Assembly: GCF_000208865.1 (NCBI RefSeq)
Contig: NC_018396.1
Coordinates: forward strand, 558,001 to 622,000
Origin: Neospora caninum Liverpool
Lineage: Eukaryota; Apicomplexa; Conoidasida; Eucoccidiorida; Sarcocystidae
Direction: 5' to 3'
Length of the DNA stretch: 64,000 nucleotides
A model generated the notes under the pieces. The model did not search any database. It worked only from the letters and a program-made list of their open reading frames with translations, and was not told the origin of the DNA. This document shows, piece after piece, positions 37,801 to 47,526 of the stretch. Every line of letters begins with the position of its first letter. Within the stretch, counting starts at the first letter, position 1. The position numbers and the translations under genes are program-made.

Positions 37801-38452
37801 GAGGAGAGGCGCCTCTCTGGGCTAGTTCTTCGGAGGCCTCGCCAGGTTCCGAGTCAAAGTGAGCCTCGCCTGAACGCGTCCAGAAGTTTTCTCGTTCTTC
37901 CCCTTCCGGGACAAAGGCGTAGGCGCTTCTCGGAGCAGGCTGCTGACACGACCGTGTCTCGAAGAGAACTCTCTGTCTTTCTTCGTCTTGTCGCGGTGCT
38001 TCCTCGCATGCGCTGTCTGCTTCAGACGGTCTCCTCTTGAAGCGCCAGCAGCCGTCCGGCTCGGTACCGACGCGGGACCAGGCGACAGAGCCAAAGTGCG
38101 CAGCTGGCGGCGACCGCCGCTGAGTTCCTGATGCAAAAGCGGGAAAATCCTCAAAAGACGATGTCGAGGAATTTGGAAAGAGTGGAAGGTTCTCCCGTTC
38201 TCGGCACGCTGGATGATCGCCGGTCCTCGGAGCGACCCGCGCTTTCTCCGGCCGAAGTCGAGGTGTATGTACACCGCCTGAAACCCCCGCCGCTTCGGTG
38301 CTGAAGGCGACAGAAACGGGTGTACATACAGCGGTCGACCTCCGCGAGTTCGTCTGGGAATACGCCCGTGCAGGCGATAACAAGTTGGCGTTCCTCTGCT
38401 GTTCTCTGTCCGTGACCAAGAGAACGGTTCTCTGACCGTCGGGCTCCGGCAT
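34853..38452 (-). CDS. Low-complexity hypothetical protein, 1199 aa
   Basis: A single open frame on the minus strand from the ATG at 38452 to TGA at 34853-34855; it stays open upstream to at least 38551. I do not recognise it and see no catalytic motif. The protein is Ser/Arg/Glu/Ala-rich, with many PEST-like and RS-type stretches and a Cys/Pro cluster (CFCSCASPSPCPPQC). One more ordered, helix-like patch (KKIFDFAAEVYLQQCEEEG) lies mid-protein. A Ser/Leu repeat tract lies at about 35590-35700, and the C-terminus is very acidic/basic (GDEEDGGEEEPEKDE). Its uninterrupted 3.6 kb makes chance unlikely. The start is uncertain: context around the ATG is weak, and a possible splice acceptor (TTTCTCTGTGCGGATGCAG on the sense strand) lies about 115 bp upstream, so a 5' exon may be missing. 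It probably encodes a largely disordered protein. Confidence 0.7.
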   Translation of the reverse strand: MPEPDGQRTVLLVTDREQQRNANLLSPARAYSQTNSRRSTAVCTPVSVAFSTEAAGVSGGVHTPRLRPEKARVAPRTGDHPACRERENLPLFPNSSTSSFEDFPAFASGTQRRSPPAAHFGSVAWSRVGTEPDGCWRFKRRPSEADSACEEAPRQDEERQRVLFETRSCQQPAPRSAYAFVPEGEERENFWTRSGEAHFDSEPGEASEELAQRGASPRAFAWCAESLLSVSLFSSPARTARSSPEPSTRCARVEASPEEKEAFAPSPEEGAVPRWGEQARGFYAEEDAPSVGSPCRDSGCFAGSWDKENCHENLDERRAFERKRVETHAQAAGISSQPPCRCGKLPREFSFARLPPSPCFCSCASPSPCPPQCPSRAALPCQGDRSSATAAVAATRQGRDTETRVSSCAPRSGGLLPARSEDASRHPDASRGAFSHSESSEDRTDSDKRDGPAEQSDAEKRLIVASRSPGPFATRSPLSPASAALRETPSFGRGGKGRKTLFSHTKESEQSDEEVSGLRLRNRGNEREARLSPSSRSTDAFPYSQTPRRSCPHASLCREVPSAFSNLPSLLLGLCSREENQERREERHSVKNAEGEREPGDESARHHARRATARGKKIFDFAAEVYLQQCEEEGARRERDQHLFDEGGSEGDGSEEVWFSRNENRAFIREARQVGVARTSSASASEESLGRGEAAKEARKEGWSSQPTPSSSRATYATEAPFLLSPWEGVSAPLSFEETKRRSLATSADQSRCLSSQEGAAGRKATAPLLSERSSGPHAASAEPPASPVSPSPLLPSSAVSSLPSYSRPPSHSHPSVIVSARFSSRQTQGFPVFAEGASARVARVEENCEALPGREEAFSVADSPGASPAPQHGVQGRANGQRDAQDEDKTGKETESENPAQPSGCRDSNPQARRRSRVALPPSLLSSSLLLSSLLSSSLSSSVLSSSLHSSSSAGSSNAVWSPVRSRAMCGDTCGAFEGPDARESEERQEAERQETGAETERRHRPDGGAFRRSSGAASPSSSVSLASSSCAETTCRSGGCTRALGDLRKKRSLLVRTSEAGPCGRFLSGKRQFSGEKGTGDSREGLRQREASAQRRVPRHRSTSTSAGNAREGREVEGKRKKREEGKSLAEKEDDGHQGDEEDGGEEEPEKDEAAMPKRDRQTQKENEALRENASGKGDARIEGNGFDREDEERGKL

Positions 38453-39098
38453 CGAAGAACCGCCGTACTGTCGCGGAGCGATACCCCGGAGTGAATGCGC
38501 GTCGTATCGGGTGTATCGACGCCCTAGCTCTACGTCTCGCCGTGGTGGCACATGGAGACCGACGCTGCATCCGCACAGAGAAACGGAGCGAGGCAGCCAC
38601 TAGACCCGAATGGAGAGAGGATGCGAAGGCGAAAGAGTGGTGAAGAGAGAAGACAGGAGGGGGAAACCGAACCCAAGAGAGAGAAATCGAGCACTGCAAA
38701 ACGAGAGAGACGTTAGAGGACGGACGGAAAGAGAAGAGAGACAAAGTGTTGAGCACGGCGGAGGGCACTTCCGCTAAAGCTAGCCAATCCGAGTTTTCTT
38801 TGAAACCTGTTTTCTCCACACAAGAGACACCGAAACTGTTGAACGCGTCTTCTTCTCCTTCCTGATGCGAATCACCTTTCTGCTTTCTGTGTGCGAAACC
38901 GACTGCCCTTCGCCTATCTCGAAACAAATCAGAACGCGACGCCTCGCCACGCTCTTCCTGTCCCTCCTTTTCACCCCGTTCCTCTCTCGACCTCTCCACT
39001 AGCGATGCGTGCGCTCCTCGCTGCCCGTGAGGCGTCTCCTTCGCGGCTTGTGCCTTCGCTCTGCTGGTGCGTTGTCCGTGTTTCCGGTCCTGCGGAAC
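38453..39098. other. Short intergenic region between two minus-strand genes
   Basis: About 650 bp. The minus strand (sense for both neighbours) is pyrimidine-rich around 38620-38760, as in other leaders in this window. It should hold the 3' UTR of the coiled-coil gene and the promoter and leader, possibly a 5' exon, of the 1199-aa gene. Confidence 0.5.
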
Positions 39099-40958
39099 CT
39101 ACCCTTGGCGGTGGAGAAAGGAACTCGCGAAATCGCGCTCTCTCGTCTGCAGTCTGCGAAGTGTACTGCTGCTGAGGAAGTTCCCACGAGTCTTCTCTTC
39201 GCTTTTCTCGTCCCTTCTGCAGAGAGGCGTTGCCGCGACGGCTGCGGCTGGCACCCGCGCCTTGCCGTCCTTCCAACGCGACGCGGTTTCCGTCTGGACT
39301 TCGTGTCCTCCGCTAACTCGTTCTTCTCTCCCGTCTCCTTCCAGTCGCCCTCCATGTTCTCTTCTTCCCTGCTCGCACGCTGAGAGAAGACGTTCTTCCT
39401 GGAGGCGTTGCCGCTCCGCGGCTCGGACACACTGAAAAGCGAAAAACAGACAGAACCGCATGCTCCCCTTGGGAGCTACAAGCTTCGCGTGAGTTGGATC
39501 GTCTCCCTATCCCGCATGTAGATTTCCCATCGCTCGATGCTTCCTGCTCACCGCTTGAGTTCGGTCTCTCTCCATCTGCCTCACGAGGTCTCGGCGTCTC
39601 TGCTTGTCTTCTGCCGCCTGCCTCTCCGCTTCTCTCGCCTCCTCGAGCCTTCTCAGGGCGGCGACAGCTCGGGAGGCCTGGCGCACCTCTTGCTGGGCTT
39701 GCCTGAGTCTCTGCAAAGGCGGCCGGGAAAAAAAGAGCTTTTGAAGGAACTGGGGAGCGCCGAGAGGACGCGCGGCAGACGTGGGAGAAGACGGAGTGCA
39801 GCGGAAATGAACACCGAACTGAAACAGGCGCGAGATGACGTCTCTCCTGTTCGCAGAGGGAAACAACCCTGGCGACAGGCAACAGGAAGAGAGGAACGAG
39901 GAACCGAAACGGCAGGGGAAACGGAGCCGAGAGAAGAGGGAAACGTCTCGGAGGACAGTCCCTGCGGCGGCCTCGTAACCCACCACCAACGAACGAGAAC
40001 GGAGACTGAGAAATCGGAGAGGAAACAACCGAGAACACAAACTCTGAGCTGACCTTCTCTCTCTCCAGGTGTGCCTCGAGTTCGCGAAGCTGCTCCGCCT
40101 CCAGTCTCCTTCGCTGAGCCGCAATCGCCGCCTGTCTCTCTCCTTCTCTCACCCTCTCCCGCTCCTCCCGTTCCGCTTCTTCTTCCGCCTTCGCCTTCAG
40201 CGCCGCCGCCCGCTCCTCCGCTTGCTTCCTGCGCTGTCTGTACAGCTGAAACAGAGATGTCCGTTCACAAGGCCCAGGCAAACGAAAGGCACATCAGGCA
40301 ACCAAAGAGTCACACCACGGGAGCGGGCCAGCACACCAGCTCCAGTCCAAGCGTCCGCTCGCGCGCATCTCTGCATTCGCCACGCAACGCTAAAAGCGAT
40401 TCTGAGCAGTGCCTAGCGCCAAAGTTGTGAAAAACGAAGAGTCTAGGCGATGTAGAAATACAGCTCGGATCGGCCAGCCAATTGCACGGGGGTCGCGGCT
40501 CTCACCTCGAGAGCCCGCTTCTCTGCAGCGACAGCGGCTGCTGTAGCTTCGCGTCGTCTTGACACACGCTTCTTGGAAACGTCGTCTTTGTCTCGTCCCT
40601 GGAAGTGCGTGAACGAAGAGGGAAGCTCGCCGACCGGCCCTCGCGTAGCCTGTCTCTGCGGTTCCCTCCATCGCCGGCGAACGGGCGCTGTCTCCGACCG
40701 GCACCGCGCGGAGGCAGGTGTCTCCTGCGGGGCGAGCCGACTCGGGCCTTCTGCACGCCCGGGGAGGCGACTACCGGAGGCGGAGCAGTTCTCGGTGGAA
40801 GCAGAAGCCGCGTTGGAGCGGGCGACAGCGCGGCGCGCGCGGCGCTGTCTTGGGGCGTCGTTCTCGGCTGAATCGCTGGAGTCAGACAGGAGTCCCCGTC
40901 CGCTGGCCGTTGGGGCGGGGACCGAGAGAAGAAACGTAAAGTCCTCAAACGGATGCAT
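39099..40958 (-). CDS. Charged coiled-coil protein, 378 aa
   Basis: A four-exon gene: 40958-40506, 40245-40054, 39710-39552 and 39431-39099, with every junction in phase 0. Exon 1 (MHPFEDFTFLLSVPAPTASG) encodes a short hydrophobic/Pro start, then an Arg/Ser-rich basic segment ending in a helix (REATAAAVAAEKRALE). Exons 2-4 form one long Arg/Glu/Gln-rich coiled coil (LYRQRRKQAEERAAALKAKA, RQAAIAAQRRRLEAEQLREL, EVRQASRAVAALRRLEEARE, ERQRLQEERLL). It then loosens into a basic tail. The joins restore continuous heptad-like helix across introns, which supports the model. The family is not recognised. Such proteins in apicomplexans are often cytoskeletal or centrosome/basal-body associated, but that is inference. 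Acceptors are good (TTTCGCTTTTCAG, CATCTCTGTTTCAG). The long upstream in-frame extension is pyrimidine-rich leader without an ATG. Confidence 0.72.
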
Positions 40959-42867
40959 GCTGTCCTCTCGTTCGACCTTACGAGAAGTCGTGCGTGGAGG
41001 TGGGAGGAATGCGCGCAACGCGCGCCTGAGGAGAGGCGAGAGGCGAGACAGGCAGCGGCACCGCGGAACGGGCCCTATGGCGAGGGCCGCCCGCAAACGG
41101 AGAGACACAACGGAAAGGAGGGACGGAGGAATCGAACGAGAAAAACATTCGAGGCATCTTTCGACAAAGAGCCGGAAGCGCGTGTCCCCGAAAAGGTCGA
41201 CGGCTTCGCAGTTAGAACACAAAACGGAAGGCACGGCCTCCCCACATGGAGACAAGATGTTCTCAAGACAAAGACAGGAAGAGAGAGATAGTGAAAGAGA
41301 CAGGAGACAAAGAGATAGCAACAGAATGGAGAGAGAAAAAAAGAGAGGACTACCTGTATAGAAAAAACGAACCAGCTCTGGGGGAGCAAACAACGGAGAC
41401 CGTTGGCCGGCCTCCTCTCCAGGCTCCTCGGGACAAACAACCCGCTACCTCGTCGAGGGGGGGCAAAACGCCAGAAGCGCTCTCTTCTAGGCAGAAGAGT
41501 CTGTACACTCGAGAGCAACGGCGGCAGAAGGAAACCGTCGACCGGGGTCCGTCGCAGAAGACTGAGGGCAAGAAAGAGGAGAGACAGGACAAGATAGCCG
41601 ACCCAACAGCGCGGAGACGCCAAGCAAGGAAACAAAGAAAAGGGGAGAACCGAAAGAAGGAAGACGCGGTTCCTCCCTCTCCTCTGCTAGTTTTTTCTCG
41701 GACGGTGACTCGTCATTGGGCCGCGCATGCACACGTAGCCTCGGGACTGTTGATTCTGTAGACGGTTCCGTCTCGCACACCGACCGGCGAAATGAAGTGC
41801 ATGGCTACTCTTTGAGACTGCGCTCAACGGATCTTTTGTGGAAAGCATTCGAACGAGAATCCCTCGTTTTCCGGAATAATCGCGGGCAAAGGCGCGGCGG
41901 TGTGTACAGACACACGACCAGCGCCGGGAATCCGCGAAAATGCGCCCTTCGGTATGGACCACGATCTCTGGAGCCACGTCTTGAAAAGGTTTCCCTGTGG
42001 AGCCACCCAAGTCGAGAGGTGAGAGGGACGGCCTTCAGCAATAGCTGGGAAACTGCGTCTGTGGAAAGCTGGCTGAGAGAGCGCCGCTGGAGCACCTGAA
42101 AAGCGACGAAGGGAGTTGCGGTAGGCCTGCGCACTTCCGAGGAAAGACGAAGGCATGCGCCGAAGCAGTTTCGACGGAGCAAAGGTTGAAAAAAAGAGAC
42201 GCGGCCAGAACGGACGACGGCAAAATGTCTGAAGAGTCGCGAGAGCCGTTGGCGTGTGTCTTGCTGCTTGCATGCGGAGGGTGTGCGTTGAAGACATGCA
42301 CACAAAAACCGGTTTGGTGTGTCCCCGAAACCGACAGATTGCGTCGTTTTCCAACGAAAACGAAGAAGCGCCGCGCGTACACACCTAAAACCGCACCTTC
42401 CCTCTGCGGGGGAAAACTGCTTTGCTTGACACGCCTGACTGTCCCAGTTCTGGCCCGCCAGTGAAAAAGACGGAAGTTCTCGTCGTCGCGCTGCTCTCGA
42501 AAAAGCCGGTCTTTGTGTGGCAACTGTCGCTGAATCTCAGGGTCCGTGGCATCCGTGTCCGACGCAGCGTAGACGGCAGAATTTTAACAGAAAAAGTTCC
42601 TCTCCCCGGTTTCTCTCCTGCTACCTGTCCGTTGTGGACCGTCGCGCGTGCCTCGGTAGGGTCTTTCCGCCCTTCTGCGGTCACAACCGTGTTTTTCCTG
42701 GTCCTCTGACCTGCAGGGAGAGAGGCTCTTCCACGTTTTAGCTGTGCCGGCGATTTCACCTTCGCAGGCAGATACCTCTGCCGCCTCTCCCGTCTTTTGC
42801 ACTCCACACGGAAACCTCATCATTCAACCGAACCGCACCGGAGGTCCGCACCCTGAAGGCGCGAGCC

Positions 42868-42884
42868 CACACACACACACACTC
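42868..42884. repeat. (CA)n microsatellite
   Basis: A short run of about eight CA dinucleotides in intergenic sequence. Confidence 0.85.
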
Positions 42885-43143
42885 GACGGCGGCACTTTAC
42901 GCGCACAAGAAACCGTCTTGCGGCCCTTACGGTCGCAATATCTGTACACCGGACCGAGTTAGCATTGCTGCAAAACGGTCGTTAGAAACACGTGATCTAC
43001 ACTAGAGTCCGTATGCGCAAATCTGCTGGCAATCTCCGGTGTACGTTGAGCGCGAAGGCGTCTAGGCCGCGACCGAAGGAAAACGGATGCGCGCCTCGGT
43101 ACTCGAAGAACAGAACTGTGGCTGAAGGCTCCACCTCCATCGC

Positions 43144-43500
43144 ATGCAAACGTCAAACGGACACGAGGGTTTGCGGACTTCTCTCACGCCAGCATGGTTT
43201 CCTAATGGATCTTCTGGGTGGGGCCAAGATCGAACTTGGGCACTTCGACATGCAAGACTGTCTCTCGATGATGAGAGAGAAGAGCAGTACCGAGCACTGG
43301 TGTCTGAATGCAAAGACGTACCTTTAAAACGCCAAATTCTTGAACTCCAAGAGGAGAGGTCTGTGGTGGATCGTATCCTGTTCTATTCGGGGGCGCTCAC
43401 CTGCCACGGGCGTCGATCTGTCGTGCTCTCCAAGACAAGGTACACACCGGTCGTTCCAGTTCCTTGGACGAGGAAAACCGTTTGTCATTGTGTCCGTTAA
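43144..43500 (+). CDS. Candidate small ORF, 118 aa (uncertain)
   Basis: An ATG-to-stop frame in otherwise empty sequence. Its centre is unusually protein-like: a charged amphipathic helix (DDEREEQYRALVSECKDVPL, then KRQILELQEERSVVDRILFY) without the low-complexity bias of neighbouring chance frames. Third-position GC is only moderate. A possible donor (AAG|GTACAC) lies near 43438. It could be an exon of a small unmodelled plus-strand gene, a decayed gene fragment, or chance. No homologue is recognised. Confidence 0.25.
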   Translation: MQTSNGHEGLRTSLTPAWFPNGSSGWGQDRTWALRHARLSLDDEREEQYRALVSECKDVPLKRQILELQEERSVVDRILFYSGALTCHGRRSVVLSKTRYTPVVPVPWTRKTVCHCVR

Positions 43501-45376
43501 AAAGGGAACCAATCGTCTAATTGTTGGACCATCTTCTGAATGCGGTTCGTCCGTCCACGCATCTCTCCTCCCTCCGTCGGAGGCGTCAAAAGGAAAAACG
43601 ACAGTCATAGAAGCTCTGCTGCCCCAGGAAGTGAAAATATCTCCAGGTCCACGCTCCGTTTCGTTACCTCCCGTCCTGGTACTTTCCTTCCTAGAGTGCT
43701 TTGCATGTCATCCTACCGAACCTACGACAGATACATATATCTTGGTTGTATATTCGCGGCTAAATGTCAAACATGTGAAGTTTAGGTTGGAGGCTTTGCA
43801 GCTATCACTGCGCTGACCCGGCGTGTTTGTCTCTGAATTCTTTCGCTTCTTCAAACCTCACCGCCCCCGAGAGTCGGAACACCAAGAAACCTGTCGCTGC
43901 AGCTGAGAAGGTGAAGCAGTCTTTCCTGTGTTTCAATTGCAAAACCGCGCGACACGCAGGAGTCAATCCCTTTGCTGCTTATCGAACGCCGCGTTCCTGT
44001 CTTAATGTGATTGGGAAATGCGTAACCCGTGCAGTGGTGAAGCATTCGAGCAGAAAACAGGTGGAGTGCGTTTGTATCTCACTCGATGACGGGCGGAGAA
44101 CGAGCTGGACAGGAAACAGGAGTACTTCGTGCTGTCAGTCGTGACGGATGGTCTCTGGTGTCTCCTGATTCACGAGCCTTTCGCAGTTTGCGACGTTTAA
44201 AGGCACTGAAACCTCACAGGGACTTGCACTCTCTCTGCGGATTTGCCACTAGGCGAGCAGAGCCCCGCTCCATTTGGACTGCATGCGCTAGCCTTTCCAC
44301 GATTCCTTAGTTGGCTGCATCTGCGCAACTCTTTGTGGAAACGGGCGTGCCTTAAAGAGAAGAGGCGGCGCTCGGAGGCTCCTAATCGCTTCCTGGGGTC
44401 TATGGAGCGGTTCCAAGAGGGGCGAGAAGCCGCCGGCAGACGAGAAAAGACAAATCCGTTCTTGCGTGCACACAGACGCGAGAGAAATTGACTCGAGCGC
44501 GTCCAAGTTTTGTTTCAGACCAGCGTACACATGCAGCCATGCATTCAACTGCACATCTAACAGTTTATAGTGTTGATACACGCAGTAGAAAGCATTCTAT
44601 TTACATATATATACATCAATTTACTGTGTACCAATAAAAGAATGTGGCGATATTGCATCTCTCTTCCATTTCTGAAACTTTGTGCGGCTTCACGAAGGGT
44701 GTCTTCTGGGTTTGAACAGAAGGCGCAGGGAGGTTGGCCGACGTCTGCCTGGCCCGAAAATCCCCCGGCTGCGATATCACCGAGACAGAAAGCCTCAGGA
44801 AGGCAGAACGCGGGAATTGTCTATTTTGGAACTTTCTTCAAGAACGCAAAGAGCCGGTCATACACAGACGGGGCGCAGAACGCGCGCTTGGAGTAGCAGT
44901 AATCGAGGCAGATATCGGCCCTAGGGAAGCAGACAACAACACAGCAAAACAGACAAGGATCGAGAGCGCGTGGCAGAGAGTCGGAAGAAGCGTCTTCACA
45001 CCAATACGACTGAGCGAGGAAACCGGCCCTCTTTCTGTTCGGCGCGTCTGACGCTCACGCCGCAGCTTCGTAGGATGCAAAGGGAGCGGCACGCTTCGTT
45101 TCAGGAAAAAGGAATGCAAGAGCTACAGCAAGAAAAACAGACTGCCCCACACGCCTTTTTCGCCGCTTCTTTCGAGGGGGCCTTTTTGCACGTGGATTCC
45201 GGTCTCACCTGATCCTGCTTTACGAACAAGAAACGTGCTGACAGACAACGAAGGAGTGAGTGTCCAGCAGTGCAGTTTTACGCCTTTGAAGGTGTACGTA
45301 TAGTTGCACAATTCAGCCGCCAGCCCTTCCCATCAAAACGCTCTCCGTATATAAGCCGAAAAGAAGTCAGACTCCC

Positions 45377-46247
45377 TCAACCGTGAAGGCGCCCCGGAGG
45401 CTTTCGTACCATTCTTTCCTGCGGGAAGTGGTCATGAAGGCGAATGTCGCAGTCGAAAGGGTCAGCCAGGAGAACGTTGCCGCGAGTCTGGGGCCTGTAG
45501 CCAGCACAATCGCGCAAAAACGAGAAGTCCACTCTTGCGGTAAAACACTGCCGCGGTCGCTCGTTTCGTGCTGGGGACAATTTTGTGCAAAAGCAAAGGA
45601 GCCTTACTTGCACATGTTCCACGTACAGAGACCTACGTATACGTATAGACCCGCGTCAACGCACATATATGCACGCTGATTTATGTCGGACCTCTGTTTT
45701 TAATCTTTCTTTCACAGGTTCCTGGCTCCTTCCTTGTCGCGAGTGTGTCCCTTTTATGCATGCATACGCATACATGTTTAGGTGAGCATGTGCACGCATA
45801 CATGAACGCATCTGGTAGGTGTAGGCTACAAACGGAAGGCTGTTATGAGATCTTCCCCCCGCTGGCCGCATCAGGGACTGCTCTTTGAGAGAGAAAACAG
45901 CAGACCTGGAATGGCCGGGGGAATCGGAGACAGCGGGGCACGGGAGCACCTGAGAGTTTTGAACGGCTTCGTTTGTGGAGAGACTGACAGGATCCCCCTG
46001 AGCAGAGGAGAAGTGATTTCGAAGCGGAAAAGAAAGGCGACAGTGGCGACACCCAAAAGCAGAGACGGAAGAGCGTATCTACGGGAGGAAGGAGACGCAA
46101 GGAAGGCGGCAGGTGAGGGGAGGAAATAGGGTGACCTTTGGAGAGAGAGAGGGAAAAAGAAAGCGTACCGATGCCTCTCGTCGAGGTCCGCCACGACTGA
46201 ACATCAGCCGATGCGGCCGTGTCCTTGGACGCGGTGGCGGGCGCCAT
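45377..46247 (-). CDS. Small two-exon protein, 90 aa, function unknown
   Basis: Exon 1 (46247-46169) begins at an ATG and encodes an Ala/Thr/Ser-rich start (MAPATASKDTAASADVQSWR), ending at a GTACGC donor in phase 1. Exon 2 (45570-45377) follows an acceptor TTGTCCCCAG that restores phase exactly. It encodes a Cys/Arg/Asp-rich segment (CFTARVDFSFLRDCAGYRPQ, NVLLADPFDCDIRLHDHFPQ) ending in TGA at 45377. The segment has natural protein composition and is far from low-complexity, so I think it is real. It has no obvious membrane span. It is head-to-head with QCR8 across 1.28 kb, so a shared promoter and perhaps a mitochondrial role are possible, but that is guilt by position only. A middle exon in the 600-bp intron cannot be excluded. 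Confidence 0.5.
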
Positions 46248-47526
46248 GGCTGCGGAGATGTTTCTGAGAACGCGGGAGAGGGAGAAACCGGGGGGAACAG
46301 GAAGATGCAGAAGAGATCGAGGGTGGGAAACGAAGAGCTAGGGAGCGAATAGAGACAAAGGGTTTTGTCCGTGATGGTCTTGACAGAGTCGACGCGTGGT
46401 TCCCAGCGCCGCTGGGAAGGAAAAGCGCGCACGAAAGCGCGGTCTCCTCTCTAGGCCTTTTGGGATGCCTCACACCGGGCGTTTGTGAAAAATGACTTGT
46501 TCGCGGCTCACTTCTTTCGCTCGGGCAGAGAGGAAAGGAAAGTGACAAGCGAGAACGTGGTTCGGAATTGCAAGGACTCCCAGGGTACCTCTTGGCAGAA
46601 ACGCGGGGAGCTCTGAATTTTGAGGCGAGGAGCGCTTTTCGCCCGCCGCACGCACAACAGAATCTGGTTTCTCTTCTCTGGCGCCACGTCTTGCTTTGGT
46701 TCTGAAGCGACAAATGCTACCGCTCTGCTGTGGCAGGAACTTTCTTCTCTCGAGTGTCTCAGGAGCCCCGGCACAAAGCGCTTGATTTTTTTGCATGCGC
46801 ACACGTGTTCTTCAGGCGCCACAGGCCGGTCAAAAAACGGGTGAAGACTCACATGTGTCCGACTCCTCCCCGTTTCTTTTCAGGACACCAGCGAGCGATC
46901 TTCCGAGTTTCGTGAGAGCGCAGATCGGGCATTCGTGCACGGAAAGGATCCAGTTTCGTCCAACTTCCTCCGGCAAGATCGTTTCGTTCTGGAAAGTGTC
47001 TAGCGCCAGGGTGGAAGTGAGAGAGGAGCTGACAGACCCTACGCGGCGAGTTGCACAAAGGGGACTCAGACCCCTGCATCGCTGCTGTGTCGGTAGTGCT
47101 TTCTCGAGAGCGCCACGCGGGCTGGGGGTTGTGTTTCTCTGAACGAACAAGCCCTCTGTTTTTTTCTTTCACGCGCTCCTTCGCTTCCTTCTCCCGTTCT
47201 CTCTGTCAAAAACAGTTGACGGCTCCGCCCCTCTCGACGCGGTCGTCCCGGAAACGTTTCTCCGCTCTGCGGGCGAGAGGAAGATCGAGGAACGCGCGCC
47301 TGACACCAGCCGGGAAGCTCTGGATTTTTGTCTCTCGGGCGAAGGAAAGGCGTCCCGCTCCTTTTGTGTTGCGCTCGCGAGAGGTTTTCCTCGGAAGAAC
47401 CGCCAAAACCTGCCTCGGAAGTGGCCACCCCGTCGGATCGGAGGGGTTTTCTGTTTTCTGCCGGAAGCCACCGCACTGCGCGAGTCCTGGAACTTCCTTC
47501 TTCGTTCGGAAAAACGGACAGAGAAG
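46248..47526. other. Shared divergent 5' region of the 90-aa gene and QCR8
   Basis: 1.28 kb between two ATGs pointing away from each other. The left part (46250-46330) is GA-rich on plus, that is, CT-rich in the sense of the 90-aa gene. Just before QCR8 it is T/C-rich on plus (about 47155-47215). A TGCATGC site lies near the middle. Frames in this region overlap on both strands and no gene is supported. Confidence 0.5.
46792..46798. promoter_or_regulatory. TGCATGC element (TRP-2-like) in divergent promoter
   Basis: A palindromic TGCATGC flanked by a T-run, 545 bp upstream of the 90-aa gene and 729 bp upstream of QCR8. This core is known as an enriched promoter motif in T. gondii housekeeping genes and as an ApiAP2 target in apicomplexans. 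Only the sequence match and position support it here. Confidence 0.35.

Larger units (their letters stand above)
40959..45376. other. 4.4-kb intergenic region
   Basis: It separates the coiled-coil gene (reading left) from the 3' end of the 90-aa gene. The first 700 bp are GA-rich on the plus strand, that is, CT-rich leader for the minus-strand gene. A (CA)n tract lies at 42868-42884. One protein-like ATG frame at 43144-43500 (+) is listed separately. No exon chain or RNA gene was recognised in the rest. Confidence 0.5.
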
